Shown here: positions 44,811 through 53,198 of the stretch, one piece after another
Numbering within the stretch: the stretch's first letter is position 1
Layout of the letters: each line of letters begins with the position of its first letter
Assembly (NCBI GenBank): GCA_014860445.1
Contig: JACZJT010000025.1
Coordinates: 1 to 64,000, forward strand
Reading direction: 5' to 3'
Length of the DNA: 64,000 nucleotides
Source of the DNA: Burkholderiales bacterium
GTDB lineage: Bacteria; Pseudomonadota; Gammaproteobacteria; Burkholderiales; SG8-39
Program-made: the position numbers and the translations under genes
Notes under the pieces: generated by a model
The model's input: the letters and a program-made list of their open reading frames with translations, nothing else
The model's database searches: none
What the model was told of the DNA's origin: nothing

Positions 44811-45564
44811 GGAGAAATTGCGCAAAAATGAAATAGCGCTAGGGTCCTGGATAACGCTTGGTAATCCGGCAATAGCGGAAATCATGGCTAGGGCGGGTTT
44901 CGACTGGTTGGTGGTAGATTTGGAGCACAGCGTCATCGGCATCGATGTCGCCGGGGACTTGATACGCATCATCGATCTGTGCGGCGTTGCTCCACTGGTG
45001 CGGCTTACGTCGAACGACGCGAACCAGATCAAGCGTGTGATGGACGTCGGAGCCCATGGCATCGTCGTGCCTTCTGTAAATTCCCCGGCGGAGGCAGCGC
45101 GGGCGGTGGCGGCCACGCGCTATGCGCCCCGCGGGTCGCGGGGTGTCGGCTTGGGCCGGGCCCAAGGGTACGGTATCAGTTTCCAGGACTATCTTAAATG
45201 GCAGAGCGAAGGGCCGGTGGTGATTGTGATGATCGAGCATAAGGAGGCAATTGACCAATTGGAGGAGATTCTGACGGTCCCGGGCGTAGACGGCTTTCTC
45301 ATCGGACCCTATGACCTGTCTTGCTCATTGGGGATTCCGGGGCAGTTTGAAAAAGCCGAGTTCACTAGCGCGCTTGCGCGCATCCGCGAGACCGGCAAGC
45401 GCCTCGGCTGCCCGGCAGGACTGCACATTGTCGAACCCGACACGCAACGGCTCGAACAGACCATTCGCGAAGGCTACACTTTCATTGCCTACGGCGTTGA
45501 TATGCGCATGCTCGATGTCGGCGCGCGGCAAGGGGTCTCAAAACTGAAAGAGATACAACGATGA
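44803..45564 (+). CDS. HpcH/HpaI family aldolase
   Basis: A class II, metal-dependent pyruvate aldolase of 253 residues: GSWITLGNPAIAEIMARAGFDWLVVDLEHS, the GAHGIVVPSVNSPAEA loop, GVGLGRAQGYG, VMIEHKEAIDQLEEIL with the metal-binding Glu, and GPYDLSCSLGIPGQF with the metal-binding Asp. Known members cleave or form 2-keto-3-deoxy acids from pyruvate and an aldehyde. Immediately upstream of a KdsB-like gene, it is a strong candidate for building a 3-deoxy-2-ulosonic acid without PEP. Starts at GTG; the stop overlaps the KdsB-like gene (ATGA). Confidence 0.86.
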   Translation: MLKEKLRKNEIALGSWITLGNPAIAEIMARAGFDWLVVDLEHSVIGIDVAGDLIRIIDLCGVAPLVRLTSNDANQIKRVMDVGAHGIVVPSVNSPAEAARAVAATRYAPRGSRGVGLGRAQGYGISFQDYLKWQSEGPVVIVMIEHKEAIDQLEEILTVPGVDGFLIGPYDLSCSLGIPGQFEKAEFTSALARIRETGKRLGCPAGLHIVEPDTQRLEQTIREGYTFIAYGVDMRMLDVGARQGVSKLKEIQR

Positions 45565-46331
45565 AAGCAATCGGCATCATTCCCGCCCGCCTGGGCGCAA
45601 CCCGCTACCCAAACAAGCCCATGGCCACCATTCATGGCATGCCCATGGTGGGACATTGCTACCACCGTACCCGTCTGGCCCCCGGCCTCGCTGCGGCTTA
45701 TGTAGCGACCTGCGATGAAGAAATTGTCCGGTATGTGCGCAGCATCGGTGGATCGGCGGTCATGACGGCGACGAGCCATACCAGGGCCACGACGCGCACT
45801 GCCGAAGCGATGGAGCACATCGAGGCCGCAACGGGTGAGCGTGCAGATGTGGTGGTCATGGTGCAGGGGGATGAACCGCTGATCCTGCCTGAGACGATAG
45901 CCGAGACTCTTGTCCACTTCCGGGATCCGGCGGTAGAGATTGTCAACATCATGTCGCGCCTGCGTACGTATGAGCAGTTTGTCGACAAGAACAATGTCAA
46001 GGTGGTCGTGAGCCAGGATAACAATGCACTCTATTTTTCCCGCGAACCGATCCCCTCGCCTTGGAGGGGGGTGGAGGGGGTGCCGATGTATATGCAGACC
46101 GGCATCATCGCGTTTCGCCGTGACGTGCTCCTTCGCTTTAACCGTATGGCGGAGACCCGGCTTGAGCAGATCGAATCGGTGGACATGAATCGGGTGCTCG
46201 AATCCGGCGGTCGGATCCGCATGATTCTGACCGAAGCCGTCACCATCGGTGTCGATACGCCACAAGAGCTCAAAGATGCGGAGGAACTGATGAAGAACGA
46301 TCCAGTCCTGTCACAATATCTGACGCTATGA
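45561..46331 (+). CDS. KdsB-like cytidylyltransferase, divergent subfamily
   Basis: A 256-residue member of the CMP-Kdo synthetase family: IGIIPARLGATRYPNKPMATIHGMPMVGH, VVMVQGDEPLILPETI with the metal-binding Asp, YFSREPIPSPWRG and GVDTPQELKDAEEL with the second Asp. The substrate-binding region that reads S-G-T-D-R-x-A-E in ordinary KdsB is RATTRTAEAM here, so the conserved Asp is replaced by Thr. The enzyme therefore likely activates something other than standard Kdo. It is separate from the housekeeping kdsB expected elsewhere, and sits in an operon with the aldolase. Confidence 0.83.
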   Translation: MKAIGIIPARLGATRYPNKPMATIHGMPMVGHCYHRTRLAPGLAAAYVATCDEEIVRYVRSIGGSAVMTATSHTRATTRTAEAMEHIEAATGERADVVVMVQGDEPLILPETIAETLVHFRDPAVEIVNIMSRLRTYEQFVDKNNVKVVVSQDNNALYFSREPIPSPWRGVEGVPMYMQTGIIAFRRDVLLRFNRMAETRLEQIESVDMNRVLESGGRIRMILTEAVTIGVDTPQELKDAEELMKNDPVLSQYLTL

Positions 46332-46757
46332 AAGACCATGAAATTCGACCGGAAGCGCTACTGAATCGATACATCGAATTGAGCAGCCAAGACGACGAAC
46401 GCCATTTTAGAGATATAGGCCTGAGGCTTTCATCCCAGCCATGGCCTAGATTCGCCGTGAGAAGATATTGCGCCAAAAGATCAACGTTCTAGCAGGCCTT
46501 TGCGGGCGGCATGTTGGCTGGTTTCTAGAGATTTTTTAACGGGTCAGCTCGGTAGATAGCATCGTGACTACGCCGGGGCAGTTGGATCGATCTTATGCGC
46601 AAAACCATACTGCGCTACACGATGGGCAGCGCTTTCTCCACAACCGTATGGCAGAACACAGCAAGCCCTTGACATCGTACCGATTTCCGACCGAGCGGTG
46701 GCTGAGTTCCTATGTCTGGATCATTGGTCGAAAAACATTAGACAAAGAAATCGCACA
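46328..46757 (+). pseudogene. Relic coding region between the KdsB-like and Gfo/Idh genes
   Basis: Two coding-like pieces remain. The first, 46328-46492, would encode 54 residues starting MKDHEIRPEALLNRYIELSS, which resembles the extreme N-terminus of SAM-dependent methyltransferases found in similar clusters. The second is open from 46560 through 46757 in the frame of the following gene and reads AALSPQPYGRTQQALDIV and EFLCLDHWSKNIRQ; I do not recognise it. Stops separate the two. The simplest view is that one gene, or the ends of two, were lost by deletion. Confidence 0.5.
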
Positions 46758-47804
46758 ATGACTGAACAAAGAGTCGGAATCGCCGGATTCGGTGTGGTTG
46801 GCAAGCGTCGCAAAGAATGTTTGGATCGTCATCCGCTTCTGCGTGTGGTCGCAGTGTGTGACCAGACCTTTGGCGGAGAGGGTGTGCTCCATGACGGTAT
46901 TCGCCATTACAACGATTACCGTCGTTTGCTGACCGAAAAATTGGATATTCTGATTGTTTGCATGACCAACGACATTGCAGCGGAGGTGACCATTGCCGGC
47001 CTGGAATCTGGCTTGCATGTCTTTTGCGAAAAGCCACCAGGCCGTAGTGTGGAAGACATAGAGCGGGTTATAGGCCATGAGCGCAATCATCCAGAACTCA
47101 AGCTGATGTACGGCTTTAACCATCGTTATCATGACTCGGTTAAGGACGCACTGCGTATTCTTAATTCCGGGGAACTCGGCCGTGTAATCAATATGCGCGG
47201 CGTCTATGGCAAGGCGAAACTGATTACCTTTAATCAACCGGACTGGCGGACCAAGCGGGCGATCGCAGGGGGGGGGGTATTGCTCGATCAAGGTATTCAC
47301 ATGGTCGATCTCATGCGGCTGTTCGGTGGTGAATTCACCGAGGTGCGTAGTTTCATTTCCAATAGTCACTGGGGCTACGATGTGGAAGACAATGCGTATG
47401 CGTTGATGCGCAATGCCGATGGTGTAGTGGGTATGCTCAATTCTTCGGCCACTCAATGGCGACATCGCTTTAATTTGGACATCAATCTTGAGCGGGGCAG
47501 CCTCATTTTGGGTGGGCTATTGACGGGAACCAAGAGTTACGGCGCGGAGACGCTAACTGTCGTGCAAGCCGACCCGGATAACGATCGTGGCGATCCGAAA
47601 GAGCAAGTTACTCGCTACAACCGGGACCCTTCGTGGGACGAAGAAATCGCCGCTTTCGCGGATAGCGTTTTGCACGATAAGCCGGTGCAGAGCGGTACCT
47701 CCGACGATGCGTTGCGTACGATGCAACTTGTTTTTAAGATTTACTACGCAGATGCTGCGTGGCGTTCAACCTATAACATCCCCAATCCGGAGTCCGATGA
47801 ATAA
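46758..47804 (+). CDS. Gfo/Idh/MocA family oxidoreductase
   Basis: A 348-residue NAD(P)-dependent sugar dehydrogenase: GIAGFGVVGKRRKECLD (Rossmann motif), VFCEKPPGRSVEDIE, with the E-K-P motif carrying the catalytic Lys, and GVLLDQGIHMVDLMRLFGG. The three glycine codons 171-173 and the first base of 174 form a run of ten G residues (47268-47277), which is prone to slippage. Members of this family oxidise or reduce sugars and sugar nucleotides. The ATG at 46758 is the start; open frame upstream belongs to a relic. Overlaps the next gene by eight bases. Confidence 0.88.
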   Translation: MTEQRVGIAGFGVVGKRRKECLDRHPLLRVVAVCDQTFGGEGVLHDGIRHYNDYRRLLTEKLDILIVCMTNDIAAEVTIAGLESGLHVFCEKPPGRSVEDIERVIGHERNHPELKLMYGFNHRYHDSVKDALRILNSGELGRVINMRGVYGKAKLITFNQPDWRTKRAIAGGGVLLDQGIHMVDLMRLFGGEFTEVRSFISNSHWGYDVEDNAYALMRNADGVVGMLNSSATQWRHRFNLDINLERGSLILGGLLTGTKSYGAETLTVVQADPDNDRGDPKEQVTRYNRDPSWDEEIAAFADSVLHDKPVQSGTSDDALRTMQLVFKIYYADAAWRSTYNIPNPESDE

Positions 47805-48399
47805 TATTGACCGCATTTTTACACCCGACCCAGCTGCCTTCGCCACAGCCTATATCAAGTATCTGCAATCAGTCATGCTGCATGTCGATGCGGCAGAGAT
47901 CGGCCGCTTCATTGAAACGCTGCTCGATGCGCGCCATCGGGGTGCCACGGTATTTTTCATCGGTAACGGAGGCAGTGCCGCTACGGCTAGCCATTTTGCC
48001 AATGACTTGGCATATGGCACCAATGATTACAAACAGCCGTTTCGCGTCCTCAGCCTGACCGATAATGTGGCCGTCCTAACGGCATTGGGGAATGATTTTG
48101 GCTATGAGGAAATATTTGTCAGGCAACTGCGCGTGCTAAGCAAACAAGGAGATGTGCTGGTCGCCATTTCGGCTTCTGGCAATTCACCGAACTTGATCAA
48201 GACCATGGAGCATGCGAAATCAGTCGGGATCAAGACCGTGGCAATCACCGCCTTCGATGGTGGCAAGATGAAGGCGATGGCTGACGAGGGGATTCATGTA
48301 CCTACCGAGCCCAAGGAATACGGCCCGGCCGAGGATGTCCATATGATGTTGGATCACCTTGTGGGCGCGTATTTGATGCGAATTGTCAAACGGGCCTGA
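47797..48399 (+). CDS. SIS-domain sugar phosphate isomerase (GmhA-like)
   Basis: A 200-residue protein of the phosphosugar isomerase fold: VFFIGNGGSAATASHFANDLAYG and VLVAISASGNSPNLIKTMEHAKSVG are the phosphate-binding loops, and ITAFDGGKMKAMADEGIHVPT ends the fold. It is nearest to GmhA-type (sedoheptulose 7-phosphate isomerase) and KdsD-type proteins but lacks the usual acidic residue after S-A-A. It may make a phosphosugar that is then dephosphorylated by the next gene product and condensed by the aldolase. Confidence 0.82.
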   Translation: MNNIDRIFTPDPAAFATAYIKYLQSVMLHVDAAEIGRFIETLLDARHRGATVFFIGNGGSAATASHFANDLAYGTNDYKQPFRVLSLTDNVAVLTALGNDFGYEEIFVRQLRVLSKQGDVLVAISASGNSPNLIKTMEHAKSVGIKTVAITAFDGGKMKAMADEGIHVPTEPKEYGPAEDVHMMLDHLVGAYLMRIVKRA

Positions 48400-49156
48400 A
48401 TTGATCGAACTTCTCGATCTATGCAAATCGCTCGCAACCCAAGCGGGGTTGCGGTTGCTCGAGGACGCGAGCCCCGATGATAGGAGCTATGCTCATTCTA
48501 GTGAATTGCCTAAAGAGATCAAGGCTATTGCCGACGGTGTCCTGGAAGAGCACATCCTGCGTGCTCTTGTCCCTACCGGACTGTCGGTTCTAAGTGAGGA
48601 ATCCGGCTATATATCTGGCCAAGAAAATTCGAAATTGCTCTTTATCGTCGATCCACTCGACGGCACGTTTAATTTTGTTAAGGGGCTGGGACCAAGCGCT
48701 GTTTCCATCGCCTTATGGCAAGATCGAACGCCGGTATTTGGTGTAATTTTCAATCTTTCGAACCGTCAGCTCGTCTGGGGTGGCGCTGGGCTGGGTTCTT
48801 ACTCGGATGGTATCCGTATATCGGTTTCGGCGACTAGCGATCGTTCCAAAGCCTCAATCTGCACCGGGTTTCCTGTGCGGTTTGATCCAACGGGTGACAA
48901 CGCAATGCAAAACTTCTGGCGCATGGTCACACCTTTCGCCAAAGTCAGAATGCTTGGCTCCGCAGCAATATCGTTGTTGCATGTAGCAAACGGTTCCGCT
49001 GATGTCTATTCAGAGCAAGACATTATGCTTTGGGATGTAGCGGCGGGCCTTGCCATAGTAGAGGGGGCAGGCGGGCGCGTCTATTATGCTTCCGGGTTAG
49101 TCAACGAACCGTTAGATGTTTATGCAACTAATGGGATTATTGGTGGGCCGGTTTGA
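48383..49156 (+). CDS. Inositol monophosphatase family sugar phosphatase
   Basis: A protein of about 251-257 residues with the metal-dependent phosphatase motifs: LSEESGY (first metal-binding Glu), IVDPLDGTFNFVKGLG (Asp-Pro-Leu-Asp-Gly core) and IMLWDVAAGLAIVEGAGG (C-terminal Asp). It hydrolyses phosphate from a sugar or inositol. Start codons are uncertain: TTG at 48383 or TTG at 48401, both overlapping or touching the isomerase gene. The neighbouring isomerase suggests a sugar phosphate as substrate. Confidence 0.82.
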   Translation: MSNGPELIELLDLCKSLATQAGLRLLEDASPDDRSYAHSSELPKEIKAIADGVLEEHILRALVPTGLSVLSEESGYISGQENSKLLFIVDPLDGTFNFVKGLGPSAVSIALWQDRTPVFGVIFNLSNRQLVWGGAGLGSYSDGIRISVSATSDRSKASICTGFPVRFDPTGDNAMQNFWRMVTPFAKVRMLGSAAISLLHVANGSADVYSEQDIMLWDVAAGLAIVEGAGGRVYYASGLVNEPLDVYATNGIIGGPV

Positions 49157-49164
49157 GAATATCT

Positions 49165-50115
49165 ATGAACGTGAAAGATAAAGTGGCTGTTTGTTCTCGT
49201 TCATTTTCAGGCAACTCGATCTTGCGTGCCGAATTGCTCGCGCGGTATCAGCATGTTACTTTTAACGATGCAGGCATCCAGTTAAAGGGCGATAGCTTGG
49301 TCGAATTTTTGAGAGGGCATAAGAAGGCAATAACTGCGCTTGAAATTCTAGACGAATCCGTTATTGCTCGTCTGCCTGAGCTTGAGGTTGTCGGAAAATA
49401 TGGCGTTGGCCTAGACATGATTGACATGAAGGCAATGCGCGCTCATGGGAAACGTATAGGCTGGACTGGTGGGGTAAACCGCCGCTCGGTTTCCGAACTA
49501 GTTGTCTCGTTTGCTATTGCGATGCTTCGCCATGTGCCGTTAGCGAATCGTGAAGTTCTATCCGGTACATGGCGTCAGCATGTTGGAGGGTATTTGACTG
49601 GTCGCACCGTCGGTATTGTCGGTTGTGGGCACGTAGGCAAGGATCTGGTGACTCTGTTACGCGCGTTCGATTGCCCAATCTTGGCTAACGATATCCGCGA
49701 TTATTCTGACTTCTATGCGGTGAATGGGATCAAGGCGGTTGCGTTGGACGAGCTGCTGATGCAATCCGATATTGTTTCCCTGCACGTGCCACTCGATGAA
49801 AGTACGAGCAACCTACTGAATGCAAAACGACTTGCTTTGCTGAAACCTGCTGCGGTACTAATCAATGCAGCTAGAGGTGGGATTGTTGACGAGATGGCGC
49901 TAAAAGAAATGCTGCAGACCAAGCGCTTGGCAGCGGCGGCATTCGATGTGTTTTCGGTAGAGCCTCCGCGGGACATGGAACTGCTGTCGCTACCTAATTT
50001 CCTCGTCACGCCTCACATCGGTGGAAGTGCTCACGAGGCAATACTTGCAATGGGGCGAGCCGCAATAATCGGATTAGATGAGAATCAAGTTCCGTCTATC
50101 GATTTTGCGAACTGA
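49165..50115 (+). CDS. D-isomer-specific 2-hydroxyacid dehydrogenase
   Basis: An NAD-dependent dehydrogenase of about 316 residues resembling D-3-phosphoglycerate dehydrogenase without its regulatory domain: VVGKYGVGLDMIDMKAM, TVGIVGCGHVGKDLV (Rossmann motif), LHVPLDESTSNLLN, LINAARGGIVDEMAL and VTPHIGGSA with the catalytic Arg, Glu and His of the family. It might produce or use a 2-keto acid that feeds the aldolase, or modify the ulosonic acid itself. ATG at 49165 preferred over TTG at 49153. Confidence 0.84.
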   Translation: MNVKDKVAVCSRSFSGNSILRAELLARYQHVTFNDAGIQLKGDSLVEFLRGHKKAITALEILDESVIARLPELEVVGKYGVGLDMIDMKAMRAHGKRIGWTGGVNRRSVSELVVSFAIAMLRHVPLANREVLSGTWRQHVGGYLTGRTVGIVGCGHVGKDLVTLLRAFDCPILANDIRDYSDFYAVNGIKAVALDELLMQSDIVSLHVPLDESTSNLLNAKRLALLKPAAVLINAARGGIVDEMALKEMLQTKRLAAAAFDVFSVEPPRDMELLSLPNFLVTPHIGGSAHEAILAMGRAAIIGLDENQVPSIDFAN

Positions 50116-50158
50116 AGTTTAGGCATTTGTGGATACGGGTGAGTGCGGAGGTGTTGCT

Positions 50159-52036
50159 GTGCGTACCTTGCTTGTATGGGATGCGCCAGGTTCGCCTCCC
50201 CCCGGCGATTGGACTGTCATGCTTTGGCGTGGCTTTGATGAAAGCGCCTTCTCGGATGTCATTTCGATCCCAAAGCTGGTGGAAGCGGGCGCCGAGGAAC
50301 TAAGGGCGCGTTACTTGGCGTGGATTTACGAGCTGGGTGAGATGCCCATCAGCGGTAAGCGCGTGGTCGATCATTTAGAGTTTCGAATTGGACTGAGCTA
50401 TTGGTGGATGACGCTATTTGCAGAGAAGTGCAACTTCGACAAATCGCCCCAGATCGACGATGCCATTCGTCTGATGGCCTTTGAGGACTGGGCAACCGGC
50501 CGTTCTCTTGGCCGCGTCGTACTGGACAGTTGTAATGCTCCTCTTGCTGAGTGCATGCGTTCCTGGTGCGCAGGTTCAGGGATTGGGTTCGAACGGCAGA
50601 TCACGGTGGCGGAGAAGGAGCGCCGGTCGTCGCTTAAACGTTTGTATCAGTCGATGCCCCATCCTGTGCAGGCCTTGGCATGGCTGGTTGGTCATCTGGT
50701 GCGATTTTGGCCGTTGAGGAATTTGGGTGTTCGGGAATGGCGCCAAACAAAGGGGCGGGTTACCTTTATTTCTTACCTGTTCAATTTGGTTCCCGGTTCC
50801 GCAAAGGAAGGGAGATTCGAAAGTCGCTATTGGGCGCATTTGCCGGATGAACTACAACGGGAGGGTTGCAAGACCAATTGGCTCCATTTGTACGTGGAGG
50901 ATGCTTTATTGCACACGCCTGAGAAGGCGGCCGATGTCATTCGCCAATTCAACACAACTGGCCGAGATGGGCAGACCCATGTAACGCTGGACGCGTTTTT
51001 GAGCGCCAAGGTTGTTTTCAGGACGCTGCGCGACTGGTTCAGGCTTGCTTGGATAGGCGGGCGTTTGCGGCGAGCGATTGCCTCGCCACATGCGGCGGCG
51101 CTTAATCTCTGGCCCTTGTTCCAGGATGACTGGCAGCGGACGATGTCTGGCCAGACCGCATTAAGCGGTCTGCTCAATTACAATCTATTCGAGTCGGCAC
51201 TGAAGGCCTTGCCAAAACAAAGGGTGGGTGTGTATTTGCAGGAAAATCAGGGGTGGGAGTTCGCGCTCATTCATGCATGGAGGACAGCGGGGCATGGCCG
51301 GTTAATCGGGTCGCCGCATTCGACCGTTCGGTACTGGGACCTGCGTTACTTTTTTGACCCGCGCAGTTACTCGCAGAAGGGCCGAAACAACATGCTGTTG
51401 CCAGATCAAGTCGCGATGAACGGCCCGGCTGCTCGTGATGCCTACGTTACGAGCGGGTATCCGGTGGGCGATTTGGTGGACGTCGAAGCATTGCGCTACC
51501 TCTATCTTGTCGATATCAAAGCCGATGCGGATATCGTTTTGGCGCGACCGACGGGGAGCCCTTTACGCGTGCTGGTACTTGGAGAATATTTGTTGAGTAG
51601 TACGGAGAAGCAAATGCGCTTGCTGGAGAAGGCGGCCGGGTTTTTGCCGAAAGATATGAAGATTACCGTCAAACCTCATCCCAACTGCCCGGTACAAGTT
51701 GCGGATTACCCCGGTCTCAGGCTGGAAGTGACAATGAGCCCCATATCGACATTGGTGCAGGCGTGCGACGTCGCCTACACAGGCAGTATAACATCGGCGG
51801 CTGTTGATGCCTTTTGTGCGGGTGTGCCAGTCGTTTCGGTGCTAGATCCAGATATTCTCAATCTGAGCCCGCTGCGAGGCCAGGCGGGCGTCTTGTTTGC
51901 CAGTACACCAGAAGAACTGGCACATGCAATGATTGCCTCAGTCTCCGGCCGCCGTGCGACAAAGGGACAAGACTTCTTCACACTTGACCCCAACCTGCCT
52001 CGTTGGCGGAAACTGCTGCTGGAGTCGATCGAATGA
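50159..52036 (+). CDS. LIC13510-type (TIGR04326-like) surface carbohydrate biosynthesis protein
   Basis: A protein of about 625 residues belonging to the large, poorly characterised family of O-antigen cluster proteins with the N-terminal pattern RTLLVWDAPGSPPPGDWTVMLWRGF. The second half looks like a GT-B or capsule-transferase fold: VKPHPNCPVQV near 510 and AYTGSITSAAVDAFCAGVPVVSVLDP near 545. It probably transfers a nucleotide-activated ulosonic acid. The GTG at 50159 is preceded by GGAGG at ideal spacing; a GTG at 50129 would give ten more residues but has no ribosome binding site. Confidence 0.8.
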   Translation: MRTLLVWDAPGSPPPGDWTVMLWRGFDESAFSDVISIPKLVEAGAEELRARYLAWIYELGEMPISGKRVVDHLEFRIGLSYWWMTLFAEKCNFDKSPQIDDAIRLMAFEDWATGRSLGRVVLDSCNAPLAECMRSWCAGSGIGFERQITVAEKERRSSLKRLYQSMPHPVQALAWLVGHLVRFWPLRNLGVREWRQTKGRVTFISYLFNLVPGSAKEGRFESRYWAHLPDELQREGCKTNWLHLYVEDALLHTPEKAADVIRQFNTTGRDGQTHVTLDAFLSAKVVFRTLRDWFRLAWIGGRLRRAIASPHAAALNLWPLFQDDWQRTMSGQTALSGLLNYNLFESALKALPKQRVGVYLQENQGWEFALIHAWRTAGHGRLIGSPHSTVRYWDLRYFFDPRSYSQKGRNNMLLPDQVAMNGPAARDAYVTSGYPVGDLVDVEALRYLYLVDIKADADIVLARPTGSPLRVLVLGEYLLSSTEKQMRLLEKAAGFLPKDMKITVKPHPNCPVQVADYPGLRLEVTMSPISTLVQACDVAYTGSITSAAVDAFCAGVPVVSVLDPDILNLSPLRGQAGVLFASTPEELAHAMIASVSGRRATKGQDFFTLDPNLPRWRKLLLESIE

Positions 52037-52100
52037 GATGGCATGTAGATCCGGGCGGAGCAATCCGTAGATCAGGTATTGAAACCGTAAAGACTCACCA

Positions 52101-53198
52101 ATGACGATCCAGAGTGCATTTCACGGAAAAACTGTCCTCATTACCGGCCACACCGGCTTCAAGGGCGCGTGGCTCACTGCTTGGCTCAAACAACTTGGAG
52201 CCAATGTGGTGGGCATCGCCCTAGACCCACCGACCAATCCGTCTCATTTTGAGGTCGCGGGTCTGGCGGACGGGATGACCGACTTGCGTATCGACATCCG
52301 CGATCGGGTGGCAGTGGAAGACGCCATTGTCTCTGCTCAACCCGATTTTGTGCTCCACCTCGCTGCACAGGCTCTAGTGCGGCGTTCTTACGATGACCCT
52401 GTTGAAACCTGGCAGACCAATGTGTTGGGTACTCTGCATGTGCTTGAAGCGCTGCGTAAGCTGCACAAGCCCTGTGCGGCTGTGATTATCACCAGCGACA
52501 AGTGCTACGATAATGTGGAGTGGGTGTGGGGCTACCGTGAGACCGATACCATGGGTGGGCCGGATCCGTACAGCGCTTCCAAAGGCGCGGCAGAACTGGT
52601 CATTCGCTCACATATCAAGTCGTATTTCCCAAAAGCGACGAGTAAAGTGCGTATCGCTTCGGCACGGGCAGGAAATGTGATGGGCGGAGGTGATTGGGCT
52701 GCGGATCGTATCGTGCCGGATTGCGTGAAAGCGTGGTCAGCTGGTAGTGCAGTCGAATTGCGCAATCCCCATTCCACGCGTCCTTGGCAGCATGTGCTGG
52801 AGCCGTTGAGTGGTTACTTGAGTCTTGCCCTTGCCTTGTCAAAAAAACCTGAATTGCATGGTGAGCCATTTAACTTCGGGCCGCCAGCGCAGCAAAATCA
52901 CAGCGTCCTGGAGTTGGTGCAGCAGATGGCGCTGCACTGGGATCAGGTGCGTTGGCAGGATGTGTCAAGGTCGGTGGCGGGGCCGTACGAGTCGGGCCTC
53001 CTCAAACTGAACTGCGACAAGGCGCTGCATCATTTGCGTTGGCACGCCGTGATGGGTTTTAAAGATACTGTGCGTATGACCGCTGACTGGTATCGCGCGT
53101 ATTACCAACAGCCTGCGCAGATTGCCGCTACAACCCGATCGCAGATTGAGGCATATACGGCGATTGCCGAACAACAAGGATTGGCGTGGACACAATGA
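52101..53198 (+). CDS. rfbG: CDP-glucose 4,6-dehydratase
   Basis: Converts CDP-glucose to CDP-4-keto-6-deoxyglucose with bound NAD. The 365-residue SDR shows ITGHTGFKGAWLTAWLKQLGA at the N-terminus, LHLAAQALVRRSYDDPVETWQTNVLGTLH, ITSDKCYDNVEWVWGYRE and YSASKGAAELV, all diagnostic for RfbG/AscB. A glucose-1-phosphate cytidylyltransferase gene lies two genes downstream. Overlaps the next gene by four bases. Confidence 0.94.
   Translation: MTIQSAFHGKTVLITGHTGFKGAWLTAWLKQLGANVVGIALDPPTNPSHFEVAGLADGMTDLRIDIRDRVAVEDAIVSAQPDFVLHLAAQALVRRSYDDPVETWQTNVLGTLHVLEALRKLHKPCAAVIITSDKCYDNVEWVWGYRETDTMGGPDPYSASKGAAELVIRSHIKSYFPKATSKVRIASARAGNVMGGGDWAADRIVPDCVKAWSAGSAVELRNPHSTRPWQHVLEPLSGYLSLALALSKKPELHGEPFNFGPPAQQNHSVLELVQQMALHWDQVRWQDVSRSVAGPYESGLLKLNCDKALHHLRWHAVMGFKDTVRMTADWYRAYYQQPAQIAATTRSQIEAYTAIAEQQGLAWTQ

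Noticed and set aside
46050-46083. GC-rich inverted repeat in the KdsB-like gene (CCCCTC / GAGGGG) that looks like an inserted intergenic repeat encoding PSPWRGVEG
   Set aside because: The same length of sequence is expected here in the divergent KdsB-like subfamily (PS-x-x-x-GV-x-x-VPM), so there is no insertion; the resemblance is due to codon use.
46564-46761. 65-codon open frame starting MTTPGQLDRSYAQ
   Set aside because: It overlaps the other frame that reads more convincingly as a relic and runs into the start of the next gene; it has no recognisable domain.
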